DNA of 16,730 nucleotides from Planctomycetota bacterium (GTDB lineage: Bacteria > Planctomycetota > UBA8108 > UBA1146), in NCBI GenBank assembly GCA_002691835.1, contig NZJA01000061.1:1-16730 (forward strand). Direction: 5' to 3'. Below are positions 14,981 through 16,730 of this stretch, one piece after another. The notes beneath the pieces are model-generated. The model did no database searches. It worked only from the letters and a program-made list of their open reading frames with translations, and was not told the origin of the DNA. A program made the position numbers and the translations under genes. How positions within the stretch are numbered: the stretch's first letter is position 1; each line of letters opens with the position of its first letter.

Positions 14981-16508
14981 ATTCGACCACTCGTGTTTCG
15001 CGAATCAGGGTGATTTTAATCTCACCCGGATAAGTCAACTGATCCTCGACCTCTTTGGCGATGTCATGCGCAAGACGAGTCGCTTTTTTGTCATTAATCT
15101 TATGGGCATTGACGAAAACCCGAACTTCGCGACCGGCCTGAATCGCCTGAGCATTGGCAACGCCCGCGAAAGAATTCACAAGACCCTCGAGCTTCTCAAG
15201 CCTCTCGATGTAACGATCCAGAGACTCCCCTCTGGCCCCTGGACGACTTCCAGAGATCGAGTCGGCTACCTGGGTCAGGACAGCGTAAAGACTTTCCTGT
15301 GGAACATCGTTGTGGTGACTTGCGGCCGAATTGACCACTTCAGGAGATTCGTCATAACGCTTCAGAATCGTCGCGCCAATTTCGGGGTGCCCGCCTTCGA
15401 ATTGATGGTCGACAGCCTTCCCCAAATCATGGAAGAGACCACAGCGCTTAGCCAATGTCTGATCCAGACCGAACTCAGCAGCAACCATTCCACAGATATT
15501 TGCGACCTCTACCGAGTGAGCGAGAACATTCTGACTGTATGAGGTGCGATAGCGCAGTCGTCCCAAAAGAGTGACCAGCTTCGGATGAATACCGGGCAGA
15601 TCCAAATCATAGGAAACCTGAACTCCCGATTTTTGGATTTCCTCATTCAGGCTTTTCTTACTCTCAGCAACAATCTCTTCGATTCTGCTGGGGTGGATTC
15701 TTCCGTCCTGCAGCAATTTACTGAGCGCTCTTGCGCCCATCTCACGACGAATCGGATCGAAGCAGGAGAGAGTAATCACGCCGGGGCTGTCATCGACAAT
15801 CACATCGACGCCCGTCGATTTTTCAAAGGCACGAATGTTTCGCCCTTCACGACCGATGATGCGGCCCTTCATGTCATCGGAGGCGATTTCGACGCTGGTG
15901 ACGGTCGACTCTTGGCAATATGTCGCTGAGATTCTCTGCAATGTCGAAGCCAGGATGTTTCGGCATTTTGAATCGGCCTGATCCTTGACCCGCTCAACCA
16001 TCCTCTGAATCATCTGATCGCCCTCGTGGTCGACCTCATTTTTCATGTTTTCGAGAAGGTTTTCACGGGCTTCATCCCTCGACATGCTCGCGACTCGCTC
16101 GAGGTGTTCCCGTTGCTCCTCAATCAGATTTTCGACTTCCGATTCACGATCCTGAATTCGGGAAGAACGCTGATTCAAATCGGATTCGCGGGATTCCAGA
16201 TTGGATTCGGTCTTTTCAAGAAGATCGTTTCTTCGATCGAGATTGTCTTCTCGCTTACGAAGTTCGCGGTCAGCTTGCTTAATCTCCTTGCGAGCCTCAC
16301 GAACTTCCTTCTGCACGTCATCACGCTGCTGAGAAGCCCAAACATTCGCTTCTTCTCGGCTCTCAGCACGAAGACGCTCTGCATCGGAACGAGCTTCAGA
16401 GAGAATTCTCTCCTGCTCCTCCTTCACGCGTGCAGAGTAGCGAGAACCGATCACGTACATAGCGATCGCTACCAAGACAGGAGCGATCCATAATTCTAAA
16501 TTGTCCAT
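14970..16508 (-). CDS. rny: Ribonuclease Y
   Basis: RNase Y is a membrane-bound endoribonuclease that starts mRNA decay. The 512 residues show, in order, an N-terminal membrane helix (about 6-22), a long charged coiled coil (about 26-185), a KH domain with GRIIGREGRNIRAFE (215-229), and an HD domain with H331, catalytic H360-D361 in LFHDLGKAVD and H374. The conserved C-terminus ending in TRVVEYAR is complete. ATG at 16508 has AGGAGG (16518-16513) four bases upstream. Organisms using RNase Y often lack or supplement RNase E; nothing here shows which. It is followed by ymdB with an 11-base overlap. PNPase, encoded downstream on the same strand, would degrade the fragments it produces. Confidence 0.98.
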   Translation of the reverse strand: MDNLELWIAPVLVAIAMYVIGSRYSARVKEEQERILSEARSDAERLRAESREEANVWASQQRDDVQKEVREARKEIKQADRELRKREDNLDRRNDLLEKTESNLESRESDLNQRSSRIQDRESEVENLIEEQREHLERVASMSRDEARENLLENMKNEVDHEGDQMIQRMVERVKDQADSKCRNILASTLQRISATYCQESTVTSVEIASDDMKGRIIGREGRNIRAFEKSTGVDVIVDDSPGVITLSCFDPIRREMGARALSKLLQDGRIHPSRIEEIVAESKKSLNEEIQKSGVQVSYDLDLPGIHPKLVTLLGRLRYRTSYSQNVLAHSVEVANICGMVAAEFGLDQTLAKRCGLFHDLGKAVDHQFEGGHPEIGATILKRYDESPEVVNSAASHHNDVPQESLYAVLTQVADSISGSRPGARGESLDRYIERLEKLEGLVNSFAGVANAQAIQAGREVRVFVNAHKINDKKATRLAHDIAKEVEDQLTYPGEIKITLIRETRVVEYAR

Positions 16509-16512
16509 GATT

Positions 16513-16534
16513 CCTCCTGCAGAAGGATCTGCAG
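16513..16534 (-). promoter_or_regulatory. rny: rny ribosome-binding site abutting a CTGCAG stem
   Basis: On the minus strand CTGCAG (16534-16529) and CTGCAG (16522-16517) can pair around ATCCTT. The second arm shares two bases with AGGAGG (16518-16513), the ribosome-binding site of rny. The hairpin could modulate access, but a 6-bp stem of this kind may also be chance. Confidence 0.35.
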
Positions 16535-16558
16535 CGGAAACAACAGTGAATTAAATCT

Positions 16559-16730
16559 TTATCGGGATAGAACTTCGATTTTTTGCACCATGAGAAGCCG
16601 CGCCCCTGTTTCAGGATCCAGCTCCTGGATAGTGCCGATGATTCCAACCCTTTTGTTCACGTATTGATCAAGATTTAATTTTTCGCCGTTGAGGTAATAA
16701 AGGAGCTGATTGCCCTTCATTAATTTATGC
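16559..16730 (-). CDS. C-terminal fragment of an uncharacterised small-domain protein
   Basis: A minus-strand frame enters from the window edge and stops at TAA 16561-16559, giving 57 residues and no start. The visible end reads as a beta-rich module: LLYYLNGEKLNLDQYVNKRV, then a turn and GTIQEL, closing with LLMVQKIEVLSR. The pattern of a one-letter Y-V-x-x-R-V-G, a G-T-x-x-E-L turn and a closing V-x-K-I-E-V-L looks like an OB/SH3-like fold C-terminal to longer secreted proteins, but I cannot name the family. It ends 50 bases before rny and is probably the preceding gene of the same operon. Confidence 0.7.
   Translation of the reverse strand, partial: HKLMKGNQLLYYLNGEKLNLDQYVNKRVGIIGTIQELDPETGARLLMVQKIEVLSR

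Noticed and set aside
14934..15542. Plus-strand open frame opposite ymdB and rny
   Set aside because: It is antisense to well-supported genes, with no start signal or family resemblance.

Overview
The window looks like chromosomal DNA of a free-living, Gram-negative-type bacterium. It is densely packed, of moderate G+C (judged by eye), and free of IS elements, phage genes, CRISPR arrays and tRNA/rRNA genes. The lineage cannot be fixed from the sequence. An FHA-GAF-AAA+ sigma-54 activator, an RNase Y/YmdB pair and the S15 sequence would fit Planctomycetota or a related environmental phylum, but this is a guess. All genes but one are on the minus strand. Two genes (the sigma-54 activator and dtd) appear to start with TTG.

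Bases 1-2791 (minus) hold a signalling pair: a sigma-54 enhancer-binding regulator with an N-terminal FHA domain, coupled by an ATGA overlap to a second FHA protein that carries a membrane anchor and runs off the window. Bases 2792-2925 contain inverted repeats. Bases 2926-4434 (minus) encode a secreted S13-family D-Ala-D-Ala carboxypeptidase. It is divergent from the only plus-strand gene (4544-5794), a protein I do not recognise that has a small Cys/His cluster. That gene ends 7 bases from the converging M19 dipeptidase gene (5802-6725), which is ATGA-coupled to a YtcJ-type amidohydrolase (6722-8233).

A classic intrinsic terminator (8257-8289) ends the next unit, rpsO-pnp (8314-11049). PNPase carries six perfect DRGRGG repeats at its C-terminus. 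The rpsO leader (11059-11132) can fold into two mutually exclusive structures, one of which hides the likely ribosome-binding site; this is the most interesting non-coding signal here. A second terminator (11161-11193) lies directly behind ruvX.

Upstream of it is a tightly overlapping minus-strand operon: a truncated small-domain protein, rny, ymdB, dtd, a J-domain protein, a mannose-1-phosphate guanylyltransferase and ruvX. RNase Y and PNPase, central mRNA-decay enzymes, are thus encoded in neighbouring transcription units together with S15, YmdB and quality-control functions (Dtd, J-protein). Most of the window is housekeeping. I see no complete defence, mobile or secondary-metabolite system. 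The best leads for novelty are the rpsO leader, the PNPase tail, the unrecognised plus-strand gene and the FHA pair.
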